Shown: positions 45,713-56,430 of the stretch, piece after piece
Numbering within the stretch: the stretch's first letter is position 1
How the letters are laid out: each line of letters opens with the position of its first letter
Assembly (NCBI GenBank): GCA_018340375.1
Contig: JAFFJZ010000001.1
Coordinates: forward strand, 47,608,001 to 47,672,000
DNA: 64,000 nt
Source of the DNA: Gonatopus flavifemur
Lineage: Eukaryota > Arthropoda > Insecta > Hymenoptera > Dryinidae
Reading direction: 5' to 3'
Translations under genes and position numbers: made by a program
Notes under the pieces: generated by a model
What the model saw: only the letters and a program-made list of their open reading frames with translations
The model's database searches: none
Told to the model about the DNA's origin: nothing

Positions 45713-46020
45713 CAGATACAAGTTTTACACAAATCCAGATACATTGAAATTACGCATTTTTATGCAAAATTAATATTTTATGGTTGTAGATTCTCTTAGG
45801 GATTCTAAATCTTTTCACTTGAGTAGTACGTCAACTCGACTCTTCAATTTCATTTTTTCGTCAATTCCGATGCTCTACATAGAAAAAAGTATTAATTTGA
45901 ATGTAAGATATTGTGATTTGTTCAAAAAAATTTATTATTCGATCTTTCTTTCAAATAACAAATTCGCTTGTATCAGAAAAATACTTGTTTTCTTTCAAAT
46001 TCAAAGAAATCATTCTTTCT

Positions 46021-46041
46021 ATATATATATATATATATATA
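46021..46041. repeat. (AT)n microsatellite
   Basis: Uninterrupted AT dinucleotide run of about 20 bases. Confidence 0.95.
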
Positions 46042-46770
46042 GTATCGGAGTGAAAAAACTTTCAAAATCGCATATAATTTATCTATTATTCAATACAATT
46101 TATATATAAAGGTATACATAATTATATAACAATTATATATGATTCTGAAATTTTTCCATTTGGGTACTGGTTATTCAACGAGTGCATTTTATATCCAAAA
46201 TCTATTTTCTGAACATTTTCGGGGTCGTTCTTTTGGATGGCGTTGAGATTTTTACACTTCTTCATGGGAAACTACAATTTCATTGTCTGGAATTTTTTTG
46301 AAAGTGAATTTTATCTATGGGCATCAGATTTCATCAGGGTCGAGCAAACATGACCCGGCTTCTTATAGTTCTACTCAAAATTTCTGGAGCATACAAATTT
46401 TCTTGACTTACAGCTAATACGTAACGGTGGCTAGAATTTCAGAATTTTATAGAAACTCCATTTTTTGAGGGTTTTTTTTTGTTGTATTTAATGTTGACTT
46501 ACTAACCCTCGGAAATACTTTGTGTGGCTAATCATTACTTGTCGGGTTGTAATTTGGCATGGTGCCTTCAATATGACAGTAAAATGAAGTCGAATGGTGT
46601 TCAATGAGTTATATTTGGGAGTTTTGCAATTCTTTTTTCACAAATAATACTAAAACATACATTTAAACTTCTCAGAGGGTGATATCTGAGGCTAAACTGA
46701 GCGAAAGACTGTAAGAATCAGTTAGCTGTTGGTTTCATAGCTTATCTGAACATTTCAAGTAGAAGATATC

Positions 46771-47899
46771 CACGGAGAAAAATTCCGTTCGGAAGTATAG
46801 TAATCTTCGATAGAAAATTGAAGAATATTCCTTAAAACTTGTGAATATTCCTAAAGTTCGTAATAAAGATAAAACGGTTCACATTTTTGTTGAATTTTAT
46901 CTGATCTCAAGTGTGTATCAACAGCGGGCCCAATCTAACCCCAGGGTGGGTGCCCATGCTGCCCAACGTGGGGCCAAGCTGGGCATACAAATGGGGCCAA
47001 CCCTGAGATGATAACATCGTTCCCAGCTTGGCTGAATTGCTTTGCCCGAGGATTGGTAACACCATGGGCCCAGCATAAATCCAGACAAGGCAACCAATAC
47101 TGCCCCTTCCTTTTTATTTTGAAATTGGGAAATTGCTTTGAATTCTACCCCAGCGGGCGTGAATTGCAGCCCCACTTTGACCCAGTCTTCTGCCTAGTGT
47201 TGTGTGCCTATATGGGCCCCAGACTGGACCAAAAGGGAACCAAAATTCATACACGCTGAGGATTGTACACACATGCTCGGCACATAAATTTACCCCAATC
47301 TTGACCTAACGCTGGTCCAAATTGGGGCCAAGTCCAAATGTGCCCGCATTAAGATTCACTATTTCCATTTTCTACCAACCATAATTGTATGGGATAGTAC
47401 AACCGGGCCAAAATTGAGCCAACATGGGCCCCATTGTCATTCCCCAATACTGGGTTGAAGAGAATGGACCCAGCCTGGGGCCCATTGTCATTATAGACAA
47501 TACACGCTTGGAGAAGAAGAATGAAAATCCCATCATCCCTCATAAAAAATGGAAAAAAATATGAACTTTCCAGAAGTCGCGCATGAAATTTTACAAAGTA
47601 AATAATAAAATTTCGAAATTTTGTTAGTCCCACATGGAATGTTACAAAGTGGATGACGAAATTTCGAAATTTCATCAATCATTTTGTAAAATTTCATGCA
47701 CGACTTGTGGCAAGTTCATATTTTTTTGTATTTTCTGTGAGGTATTGATGAATTTTCATTCTTTTTCGAATAAAATTCAACAAAAATTCGAACCGTTTTA
47801 TCTCAATTACGGAATTAAGAAATACTCTCAGATTTTAAGAAATATTCTCCAGTTCCCTTTTCAAGATTACTACATTTCGAACTGCATTTTTCTGCGTGT
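46771..47899. mobile_element. CACGGAGAAAAAT element containing GGGCCCA-rich insertions
   Basis: Left end CACGGAGAAAAATTCCG and right end ATTTTTCTGCGTG are inverted. The AAAACGGTTC / GAACCGTTTT and AGTAATCTT / AAGATTACT blocks are also mirrored. The central 46915-47530 is rich in GGGCCCA and TGGGGCC and differs in composition from the arms, so it looks like a separate inserted unit (TTCATACACGC and ATACACGC termini). Confidence 0.6.
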
Positions 47900-47906
47900 A
47901 CAAATA

Positions 47907-47995
47907 CCCTAGCGTGTATGAATTTTGGCTCACTCTGGCCCAGTCTTGGGCCCATGCTGCGGCAGGGTGGGCCCCATGGTGCATACATGCTAGGG
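47907..47995. mobile_element. 89-bp MITE, CCCTAGC termini, TA duplication
   Basis: CCCTAGCGTGTATG and CATACATGCTAGGG are the ends, flanked by TA at 47905-47906 and 47996-47997. GGGCCCA motifs link it to the 46915-47530 insert. Confidence 0.82.
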
Positions 47996-48107
47996 TATAC
48001 TCATTCATCATTGGAGTAGCTGATGTACTGGCCACTTGATTGGTCAAATTATTTTTTTTATCACTCAGAAATTAAGAATTACCTATCTCTGTAAAAAATA
48101 TGGGAAG

Positions 48108-48515
48108 CTTTTCCTCACTTCGGAGGGGGATTCCATCCACTGATCATGGGCGCATCGTTTTCTCTCCAAAAGTAGAGGATTTTCCCTTCCTTTTGAAGAA
48201 CTATTGTATTTTGTATTATTAATGTCGAATCATTTCCAAAAATGCGAAGAAACTCCACCAAATTTTGCTGTCTTCTAATTTTGGGGGGAAATTTCACAAT
48301 TATTTTTGAGAGTATAATACACCGTCAAAATGCTGCTGCGATTTTCGTGCAGCAAAGTTCCACCATAAATAGTTTCCCCTTACTTCTTGGAGAATTCAAC
48401 ACCCAAGAAACGGAATAGTTCTTCATAATGCAGGGAAAATCCCTTATTTTTGATGAAAAAGTAATTCCCTCGCAATCAGGGGATGGAATCCACCACTGAA
48501 ATGAGGAAAAAATCC
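48108..48515. mobile_element. Palindromic element with GATTCCATCC arms
   Basis: TTTTCCTCACTT and GGGGGATTCCATCCACTGAT at the left mirror ATCAGGGGATGGAATCC and ATGAGGAAAA at the right. Confidence 0.65.
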
Positions 48516-48623
48516 CCATATTGTTTACCGTGTACTCTACTTCTAAAAATTTTCATATAGGAAACGATAGAATTTTTCTTGTCGGTTTGAATACGGTTTC
48601 CGAAACTGGAAGTACTAATGCTC

Positions 48624-48735
48624 TACAGTAACATAGGCGTTCGATTTTCTTCCACCTGATCTCTCTTTCCAATCGATGAGAAGGAAAAGAATTGAAAAGA
48701 GAGGTCAGACGGAAGAAAATCGAACGCCTACTGTA
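48624..48735. mobile_element. 112-bp palindrome with TACAGTA termini
   Basis: TAGGCGTTCGATTTTCTTCC is mirrored exactly by GGAAGAAAATCGAACGCCTA; the outer TACAGTA / TACTGTA also pair. This resembles a TA-flanked Tc1/mariner-like MITE. Confidence 0.75.
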
Positions 48736-48922
48736 TTGTGAACTGACGATAGAACTCTTGGTTCTTATCGTCCTCTATGGGATTTGAGAGAAATGTCGGT
48801 GGTTTTGTCGTGAAAATCTTATTATGTCAATGATACATGATTGCTATAGCTTTTAAGGGGATACGAGCGGCTGGGCTTTCACAAATATTTTCGGGTCAAA
48901 CTAAGTGAAAGTACGTATATCG

Positions 48923-48992
48923 ATTCAAAATATCTCTTTGTACAGCATCCTTGAGACGCTGAAGAAGTGCTGTACAGAGAGATATTTTGAAT
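48923..48992. other. 70-nt near-perfect hairpin
   Basis: ATTCAAAATATCTCTTTG and TACAGCA on the left pair with TGCTGTACAGAGAGATATTTT on the right with one wobble, around a loop of about 20 nt. Size and shape are like a microRNA precursor or a tiny MITE; sequence alone cannot decide. Confidence 0.5.
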
Positions 48993-49390
48993 TGAGGCGC
49001 GCATTTTTTTGTAATTTGTCCCGTGAAAATTATACCACTCGTATCACGTTAACGTCAATTCATATGCGGGTTCAAACCGGCGACCTTGCGAAGAATTCGA
49101 TACTGGATATTCTATGGTGTAAGATAATTTCCATTAGAATGAATGGTTTCAGAAGAATTGATTGGTTTTCCTGAGGAAGTATTGAGGAGGAATAGAATTT
49201 TGTCGATTTTGTATTTCTTCGAATCATCAAACATAGCAGGAACATGCCTGGAGAAAAGGGACGTTCTAGATATCACTACATTTTGTGCTAAAGTAGCAGG
49301 ATAAGTGAAATGGTATCATTTTTACAATACAGTGTAGTAAAAATTCATGCTTTATGATGTGGAATTGCGCCAAGTTGAATGATTTTTCAA

Positions 49391-49922
49391 TTCCCCTTGT
49401 GAAAATATTTCTACGCCAAATTACGCCAAAAACTACGCCTAAATACTGCATTTCGGACACTTCCGTAAAAAAACATAGACAATTCTACGCACCTCTACGT
49501 CAAAGTACGCCCATCTATGACCAAGAGTTTTACCCGTATTCTGTGGCGTAAAAAGGTGTAGAAATACGTGGAATGGCACAAACTCTCGGACTTTGTACTA
49601 GTGTTTCGGTCTCGTCTCGTCTCGCCGAGATTGATCCGGTCTCGATCTCGAGTCGAGAGTCTCGGTCGCGACTGTCGTCTCGATCTCGTTTCGATCTTGG
49701 GGTCGATATCGAGACCAGTCTCGGTCTCGTCCGAATCACTACTTTGTGCGCCAAATTTACATATTTCTACTCCCCTGCTTCAATTTCGCGTATTTTCAGC
49801 ACAAATATTCATATTTCTGTCTATGCCTAATTACGGAAAACTATGCCAAGCTGTGGGACGTAGATTGACGTAATATTTCGTAGTTTTTGGCGTAATTTGG
49901 TGTAGAAATATTTTCACAAGGG
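49391..49922. mobile_element. Third-level palindrome (CCCCTTGTGAAAATATTTC termini)
   Basis: CCTTGTGAAAATATTTCTACG and CCAAATTACGCCAAAAACTACG are mirrored at 49870-49921. The middle is occupied by the 49599-49741 element. Confidence 0.78.
49599..49741. mobile_element. hAT-like MITE with GGTCTCGTCTCG repeats
   Basis: Termini TAGTGTTTCGG and CCGAATCACTA. The flanking octamers CTTTGTAC and CTTTGTGC differ at one base. The interior is almost entirely CTCG / CGAGAC motifs, linking it to 30352-32406. Confidence 0.78.
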
Positions 49923-49983
49923 TCATTAAGCATTAATTTTTACTACACTGTGTTGTAAAAATTATACCATTCCACTTATCCTG

Positions 49984-50456
49984 CACGGAGAAAAGAATAT
50001 ATTAATATGGTTATCAGGCGAAATATAGTAATCGAAGGACATCATTCATTATGACGTCAAATACTATACGCAGGAAAATATATTTTCAAAAGTCCCATAA
50101 TTTATTGAGAATCAGCGCCAGTCTGTGATGAATGGAATTATTTACCTGAATATAGCTTCAAAAGTACCATAATTTCTTGTAGAAATACATCTAATTATGG
50201 GAGTTTTTCAAAGTAAATTCAAGTCAAAACTCCATCTGTCACAGACTGGCGCTGATCCTCAATAAATTATGGGACTCTTCAACATGTGTATGTTTCCTGC
50301 GTGTATACATCCATCAGTGTTTAGCAGAAATATAGTAACTGTTACGAGAGTTATGATGAATTGTCATATACCGATTGTCATTTATCGTCATAATGAATTA
50401 TATCCTCCGATTACTATATTTGTATGAAAATGGTTATCACATTTTTTTCTCCGTGT
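49984..50456. mobile_element. CACGGAGAAAA palindrome with an inner CGCAGGAAA element
   Basis: CACGGAGAAAAGAATATATT and ATATGGTTATCA at the left mirror TGGTTATCACATTTTTT and CTCCGTG at the right. The inner unit 50068-50302 (ACGCAGGAAAAT to TTTCCTGCGT) has long arms with AATCAGCGCCAGTCTGTGA. Confidence 0.78.
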
Positions 50457-50760
50457 GCTACTTTGGTGCAAAATGTAGTAATATTTAAGACTACAAGACC
50501 AAGTAATATGTGGTTCTCCAAATAGATCTTTTCGATAGCTTATCACGAGTGAAATGTACGGATTGTTACGCCGTGCGAGCGAAGCGAGCACCATGGATCA
50601 TCATAATCGTAAAACTGCAGGCGAAACGAGCTTCATTCAAGTGATAAAGACGCAGGCGTATGACGAGCCTTATTCATGGAAAATTTTCCTAACCCTGGAT
50701 CAATTCATCTGTTATATAATTTTCTTGTCGATTGTTTTGAAATCTTATCCCCGTATGACG

Positions 50761-51120
50761 CCCCATACAGCACCACAGATTCCAGTAGTGTCTCATTTAC
50801 ATTTCAATCTTTCACCTTCATTACATTTAAGTATACTTCCACAGAAATATATCAAAAATCTGTCAATCGAGATGTGACCCACCAATGCAAATATAATGTC
50901 TCGAATATATTACGAGAGAAACATTACAATGAAAGATTTCATAAATATTCTTGAAACAATTCAGAAATATTGCATTGAAATGTAAGATTAGCGGACATTG
51001 CAATATTTCTGAAGGGACTCTGAAATCTCAGTGTGACATACAGCAATGTCATAGAAATATTTCAATGTTTCAAATGTTAAATTTCTGCAATCCTAATGAA
51101 ATCTTCGGAGCTGTATGGGG
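50761..51120. mobile_element. CCCCATACAGC inverted-repeat element
   Basis: 360 bp bounded by CCCCATACAGC and GCTGTATGGGG. The interior has repeated AAATATT / ATTTCTG motifs and no long ORF. The target duplication is unclear. Confidence 0.65.
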
Positions 51121-52582
51121 TATAATCTTAGCCAGTGTTGTACAAATATAAGTTTCTACAGAGATTTTTATATATATAAATCTGAGAACTCTGTTCCCAA
51201 TGAATACACGAAATATTGATATTTTTTCATCAAAACTCAAGATCAGAAAAAAACATACTAGAAACATATAAATCGCATATACATATATATAAATGTATAT
51301 GCGACACGTAGGCATTAATGACTAAGGGTGATGCGTCATAATAAAATTCTCGATTTGGTGTCAGGGAACGTAGGGCAAGCCTATCTCGCCTATTATGCCG
51401 ATTCCATTATGTTCCGTATTATTGTTGCGCGCGTGCTGAAGAAATGACTGATGACCAGGAGACTTCCATAACAATGACAAGGAAACGTTATAAAAGCTAT
51501 CGATGTCCCATTCGAAACTAACGTAAAAAAATTTTAACGAAAAAAAGAAAAAAAAGAAATGGATGGTACGGTCGAAGTGGGCGGTATAATTTGCTCGTTT
51601 TGTAAAAATCTGGAAAAAAGAGGGTTTAGGAGGCTGTGAGTTACGGGGAATCGATTGTTTTTTTTTCCTTCTTACCGAAAAATGGGGTAAAACCAAGCTG
51701 TCGGCACATAGTCAATTCACAATTTCATTGTCACATTAACCCAACTGTAAGCCCATTATTGACTGTGATTCGTACATGGGAAGATTATGTACAACTTTGG
51801 TAATACGATGCTGATTAATGATGGTGAATATTGAAGCTAAATTCGTTTGTGGTTAATTTAATTAAATATCGAAGTAAAAACATCGGATGGATTTATAAAG
51901 TCTTATTATCTTGTGTACAGCGAGTACGTTTATATTCGGTCAAACTATGAGTTGCTAAATGAAAAAAATTCGTCCAAGAAAACCCATTACTCGACAGGCG
52001 ACTCTTGATTCATGTTGGTTGAGATTTCTTGTATCCACGTACGTATGAATATATTCTTCCTGTAGCGAGATTCAAACGGTGGATAAGGGGTAAAGAAGTG
52101 AGATGAATACAAGGTTAAAGACGGGGAAAAAGGGGATGGCCATAGTCAGGGATCTTGTGTGTAGCATAGCAGCTGCTATTGACACCTCAGTACCCTGACT
52201 CAAATAGAACCAACCAACACGCGTATCATGACATAGCTCTACTGCTCTACCGACCACGTTTATATGGCTACAACCATCTTAACGTACATGTGTGTGAATA
52301 TACATTTGACTTTTTTCCAAGACTTCTTCATCGAATCCTTCCAACAATGCCCATGTTCGTAGAAATGATGCTATATATCTTCGATTTTTGTTTCAAACAT
52401 TTCAGCAAGGTTTTTTTTCTGACAGGATTTTATGATTCGTACATGTGCTATCTAACAGGGATTGGATATGTATTTTTTTATATGCATAAGAATTTTCATT
52501 CCTATAGCATTAATTATAATCATTCCAACTATTTCAGAGACTGATAATGTCCACTCTTTGGACGTGTAGAATTGAATGTCTT
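51121..52582. other. Interval with nothing recognisable
   Basis: AT-rich, largely unique-looking DNA. ORFs at 51361-51696 (minus) and 52179-52544 (plus) lack recognisable motifs and show no coding-like base bias. Confidence 0.4.
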
Positions 52583-52654
52583 CCTTGGTTGAACAAACCG
52601 ATTGATTCTCGCCGAATCTCATTGAATCTTGCACAATGTTCCGACCAAATCCTA

Positions 52655-53891
52655 CCCCAATAAAAATATTTGTCTTCAAAATTCTTCAAAACTCTTCAGA
52701 TTTTTCTACATAACTATCAGATTTCGGTCGCTTTGAGAAATTTGCAGAATTTTTAACCATAAATATTACTCTACAAATTTCTGCATTACTCTGCAAAATT
52801 GTACATAATTCTTCCAATCTTCGTTATATTTGATGAATTTCTCCACAAAACTCGTACAAAACTCGCCAAATCTCTATATTACATTAAATACTGCTCTGTA
52901 TATTCCTGCATTACTCTACAAATCTCTGTTTTATCTATTCACTTTTGCTTGAGAAAAAAAATTTTTGTTCAGAGTTTATCTGTACAAATCTCCTTCCAGT
53001 TCGACTGGAATGACATTACAGAAGAGACACCATATTGAAAGTACATTTTTAGGAACTTTCCTTACTGAGGATTGAACCCGGGTCCTGCGAGTGAGAAGCA
53101 AAGCCTCTATCACATCAGCGGATCTCCGAGATGACTACAGTAATCTTAAAATACCACTTATGGGAATCATCGCAATGGAAAATTTTGAAAAATTCGTTTT
53201 CGTGAGGTATAGACCAATCAATTCAGAATCTTCTGAAACGAAAAATGAATAGGTCGTGGGAGAGGGGATTTTTCCGACCTCAACTTGTAAATTTTTCCAA
53301 GTGCTGGGTCAAATCGATAGAAAATTTTAAAAAATTCGTTCCCGTCAGATGTAGACTAATCGATTCAGAATCCTCCGAAAGGAAAAATGAGTGGGTCGTG
53401 GGAGAGAGGTTTTTTCGAGGCCTACTAGTGAATTTTACTTAAGTTGTTTTGAGTCGATTGAAAAATTTGAAAAAATTCACTTTATCTCCGCAAATGCGAT
53501 TTGAGAAAAATGTATGAATTTGTATAGAAAACTCAACTCTCCGCCACAAGCCGTAATATCCTTGGAATAGACAAATAAAGAGAAAATTCACATTTTTTTC
53601 TGCAAATGTAGTTTGCAGAGAAATGTATGAATTCGTGGAGAAAATTCCTTTCCTCGTCAAATGTTTCCACAATTTATCAAGTAGAAAAATGTTAAGAAAA
53701 TTCAACATTTCTCAGCAAAACAACTTTGACCAATCAGTTGGAAATGTACAGAGAAACCTTTACTGGCAATAGAAATTTTCAGAAATATGCAGAATTTCAC
53801 AGAGTTTTGGAAGATAAATCTGTTGAAAAAATTCTTTCTTTCTCTAAGAATTGCGACAATGAAGTTTTGGAGAGAAATATTTTTATTGGGG
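52655..53891. mobile_element. CCCCAATA element with tRNA-like core, copy 3, TA target proven
   Basis: 1237 bp, CCCCAATAAAAATATTT to AAATATTTTTATTGGGG, flanked by TA at 52653-52654 and 53892-53893. The empty site is visible in the related element at 26993-27199, so the TA duplication is directly supported. Confidence 0.9.
53060..53135 (-). other. tRNA-Glu-like segment in CCCCAATA copy 3
   Basis: Same block order and orientation as copy 1, including the B box in CCCGGGTTCAATCC. Confidence 0.6.
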
Positions 53892-53993
53892 TATTCAATC
53901 ATTTTCAATCAGATTTCATCAGATGAGTATATTTTTTCAATGTGATTTTGATTGAATTTGATCAATGATTTGACTGAATCCTTACCAGGGTTG

Positions 53994-56211
53994 ATACAAA
54001 ATGAATGTCTCTATGGAATTGAGGGAACATTTTCTTCTTTAAGGGCAGGTTCTCATCAAGCGAATTCCGAAATAAGGTGATTTCCTCGAATTTTTTTTTT
54101 AAGAAGGAAGTAAATTGAGAACTCGAGTTGTTTGAAACTCATTAAATGGGTCTTGAAGTATATGAAAAAAGTTTTCTCAAGTTAGAGGATTCGTTTCCCG
54201 AAACCTTTTTAAGGAGTTTTTCTCGAAACCATGTTTTTCAAGTTTGGCTCCACGATATCTCAAAAACTACTGAACGGCTCGCTCTTTTTGTTTTTATTTT
54301 GAAGCTGATTGGATTTATTGGAGGATGAACCTAAATGGAGATGAGATTTGCCTTTTTTTTCTTTTTATAGCACTTTGAAGAGCGATAAAAAGGTGAAAAA
54401 ACGCTATCAAAAGTTTGCATGTCTGTCATTTTTTGAATTTTGGACTTCTCATTGGTTTTATTGATACTAACGAATCCAATAATCCAACAAATGTGATATA
54501 TTTCATAAAAATGTTTGGATTTTCGATTTATGATAATTTTTGTAAGTGCTATAAGGGTGCCCGATTGATCACTGTTCTTTGAGCTGGTTATGTTTCAACA
54601 TGTATCAACAATTCCCATGGCATTATTTTTCACTGAAAAAAATTTGTTTATGTACTGAAAGCGTCAATTGATAAATGTGAAAACCCCCGAGTTCTTTATT
54701 TACTTCCTTCCATGAAAGAAAAATTCGGTTTGTGGAGAACCTCCTCTTAAAAATTCCATTAGATGTTTCAGCTGGTGTTGCTAAGAGAGTATAGAAATTT
54801 GTCTTGGGGATGTTTATGAAGTTCACCTTGGATTTAGTCATTAAATAGCAACACAGAAAAGAATATTTGAATAAAAATAATTATGTTCTATAAATTACGT
54901 ACAATTTCTGTATAAAATACGTAGAAATTATTTTTATGAAACTTTTTTTGTGTTACTTTCAAATTTTCAGAGGCAAGTCTTCCAAATCATCTGTGAATGA
55001 AGAATACCAAAAGACGTTCGAGCTTTCATACAATCTTTACACACAAAATTTATAAAGATGGCAAAGAATATTCATAAATCCTCACAAGGCAGTGAAAACT
55101 TATTTTCAATATCAAAGACTTGAAGACGATTTTAATCTGAGCTACACAATTTTTTGAATCAATCCTTCGATCAGACAAACTAACAATACTAATACGACAA
55201 AGGGTCGTAGGATGTGATCGAGACGATTTAAAATTTTTATCGAATACCTAATGGAATATCACGCAGCGTAGTAGAAAACATTGGAATGGTTTGGTAATTC
55301 CATTAGATACGATTTCAATATTCACATCATTTTGAATAGCTCATTGAATTTCGATGTAACTAATTATGGCGTTCACACTACTACGACAGCAAAATAATAT
55401 GAAATTTAATTGGGGATGAAATTGTGGAGAGTTCATATTTTATCTTTTACATCGTGGATTTCAATCGAAGTGAACCGTTGGAGTTTGTGAAATGTATTTT
55501 ATTTTGTCGAAGAAAATTAAATTTCAATAAAAAACCAAGAAAAATGAATTCCGTGTAGTCTTGTTGAAAATCTGCTTGACTGGGTTTGTTGGCGCTGATG
55601 CAATGAGTTATACAATGGAAATGTCGCATGCTGGATTGGACATTGCCATAAAATTCCGTATCAGAAGTTGAAAGAATTAAGGAGAATAAAAAAAAACAAG
55701 TCTACATTCTCGTGTGATGAACGCTTTCACCGGTAATTTGATTTCCGAAAAAGTGCTCGCTTAGCTCGCATTTGAAATTTCTTAGTGTTTTAGGGGACAG
55801 ACAGCGATGTACAATATTTCACAATTTGTATATAGTTTTTATCGACGTTTGATGGAATTCAATATAAACTTGACAAAGTGTCTATAAAGAATATCGCTTA
55901 TCACTAGGAATGGGATATATCGTACTTTGATTGACGAGAAGTGGTCGGAAGAATGGGATATTGATGTTCAAAAATGTCACTATAAAAAATGCTTCCTAAA
56001 TTTCATATAAATTTTCAAAACTTTTCTGACTTTTCATATGAAATTTTGTGATATCTCATAATACAGGATTATGATCTTTCATGCATTCTTATATGAATTT
56101 TAATAAATTTTGTAGTAAATTGAATGATTGAACTTGATTTCAACTACAATTCTCCGAATTTTCATATTCATCTGATATAAGAAATTTCAGACCATTTTTT
56201 ACAGTGGTCAT
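53994..56211. other. Interval without a supported gene
   Basis: AT-rich DNA. A weak inverted similarity links 54090-54120 (AAGAAGGAAGTAAA) with 54695-54715 (TTTACTTCCTTCC), suggesting an old decayed element. Short ORFs are not recognisable. Confidence 0.35.
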
Positions 56212-56215
56212 TTAA

Positions 56216-56430
56216 CCCTCAACCTACAAACAGGGTTAGCGTAATCCAGTAAGGATTTGAAACATGCGGAGTTTAAAAAGAGTGAGTTTCAACGTCCACA
56301 TCTTTGAAGAGCGCAACTTCAGGATGAATTGACGAATTAGTACCATTTTATTATTGAGGGAAAAAATGCAAGTTTATGTTGAATTCCGTGTACGAAAAAA
56401 TAGGTCAATTTAAAGTTTGTAGGTTGAGGG
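56216..56430. mobile_element. piggyBac-like MITE, TTAA duplication
   Basis: CCCTCAACCTACAAAC and GTTTGTAGGTTGAGGG are perfect 16-bp inverted ends flanked by TTAA on both sides (56212-56215 and 56431-56434). CCC termini at TTAA are characteristic of piggyBac. It is noncoding. Confidence 0.88.

Larger units (their letters stand above)
49297..49982. mobile_element. Second-level palindrome (CAGGATAAGTGAAATGG termini)
   Basis: CAGGATAAGTG / CACTTATCCTG and TTACAATACAGTGTAGTAAA and its reverse complement form the arms; the third-level block starts at about 49391. Confidence 0.75.
49271..50483. mobile_element. Outermost palindrome of a multi-level nest
   Basis: CTACATTTTGTGCTAAAGTAG at the left and CTACTTTGGTGCAAAATGTAG at the right are inverted repeats now about 1.2 kb apart. 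Between them lie two further palindromic blocks side by side, 49297-49982 and 49984-50456. Confidence 0.7.
52583..53990. mobile_element. CCTTGGTT-terminal MITE interrupted by CCCCAATA copy 3
   Basis: Left CCTTGGTTGAACAAACCG and right TTACCAGGG are the ends of a relative of 26993-27199. The relative's sequence around AAATCCTATTCAACCATTTTC is here split exactly at the TA by the inserted element. Confidence 0.8.
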
